The notes under the pieces were generated by a model that was not told the DNA's origin, ran no database searches, and worked only from the letters and a program-made list of their open reading frames with translations. From Brooklawnia sp032229645 (GTDB lineage Bacteria; Actinomycetota; Actinomycetes; Propionibacteriales; Propionibacteriaceae): 64,000 bases of DNA. A program made the translations under genes and the position numbers. The stretch covers positions 248,001-312,000 of the forward strand of contig CAVRLB010000003.1 of NCBI GenBank assembly GCA_963722295.1. The letters are read 5' to 3'. Shown piece by piece: positions 63,912-64,000 of this stretch; within the stretch, counting starts at the first letter, position 1, and the number at the start of each line of letters is the position of its first letter.

Positions 63912-64000
63912 TCAGTCGGGAGCGACGACGGTCATACCGTGGGCTTTCGCCGCTTCGGCCAGCCGCTGGTTATAGCAGACGAATCCATCGAGGTCGTCGC
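63912..64000 (-). CDS. PIN-domain (VapC-like) protein, C-terminal fragment
   Basis: The last 29 codons before TGA (complement of 63912-63914) read DDLDGFVCYNQRLAEAAKAH, then GMTVVAPD. This matches the end of VapC-type PIN RNases, which close with D-x-Y/D-x-R-L-x-x-A-A-x-x-x-G-x-x-V-x-x-P. The rest lies beyond the window. A VapB-like antitoxin would be expected further right. Confidence 0.65.
   Translation of the reverse strand, partial: DDLDGFVCYNQRLAEAAKAHGMTVVAPD

Overview
The window is high-GC DNA from an actinobacterium. It carries mycothiol ligase (mshC), DUF3090 and DUF2469 genes, a DhaKLM set, and a three-gene succinate dehydrogenase in the order cytochrome b, flavoprotein, iron-sulphur protein. 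Gene order and protein style suggest Propionibacteriaceae, but that family assignment is inference. Many genes have a TAnnnT-like hexamer 6-8 nt before the start codon, which points to leaderless transcription.

Layout. 1-12 kb is a conserved housekeeping block: rsmD (partial), coaD, yceD, rpmF, rnc, mutM, a GtrA-like gene, smc, ftsY and ffh. An MNT/HEPN nucleotidyltransferase-toxin pair sits between yceD and rpmF, and its hepT has an in-frame stop. smc carries two +1 frameshifts 130 nt apart. 12-15 kb holds an amidohydrolase, an isochorismatase-like hydrolase and an FAD reductase. 15-27 kb is translation, envelope and DNA-uptake housekeeping: rpsP-khpA, rimM-trmD, sdhCAB, rplS, lepB-rnhB-DUF2469, yraN-comM-dprA, then a NifX-like gene and convergent sdaA.

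28.8-39.3 kb is the most unusual part. It is a four-gene same-strand cassette: a 1821-aa beta-rich protein, a translationally coupled 1086-aa partner, a T4-lysozyme-like protein with a peptidoglycan-binding domain, and an M23-like protein with the same kind of binding domain. None of the four has a visible signal peptide, and no phage structural or contractile-tail gene lies nearby. Next come a divergent MFS exporter/TetR pair, tRNA-Leu(GAG), an aldo/keto reductase, uppP, DUF3090 and mshC.

45.8-64 kb holds a short hairpin-forming tandem repeat, ftsH, dhaKLM (DhaM fused to HPr and a complete enzyme I), hisE-hisG, a membrane protein, and infC-rpmI-rplT. That operon has a structured leader with an attenuator-like terminator, and infC starts at ATC. 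An RNA methyltransferase and pheST follow. The right end is a mosaic: DUF2200, a remnant of an ABC permease cut off at a Fic gene, trmL, an RluA-type pseudouridine synthase, and the C-terminus of a PIN/VapC-like protein at the edge.

All calls come from reading the sequence and from family knowledge; no database search was run.
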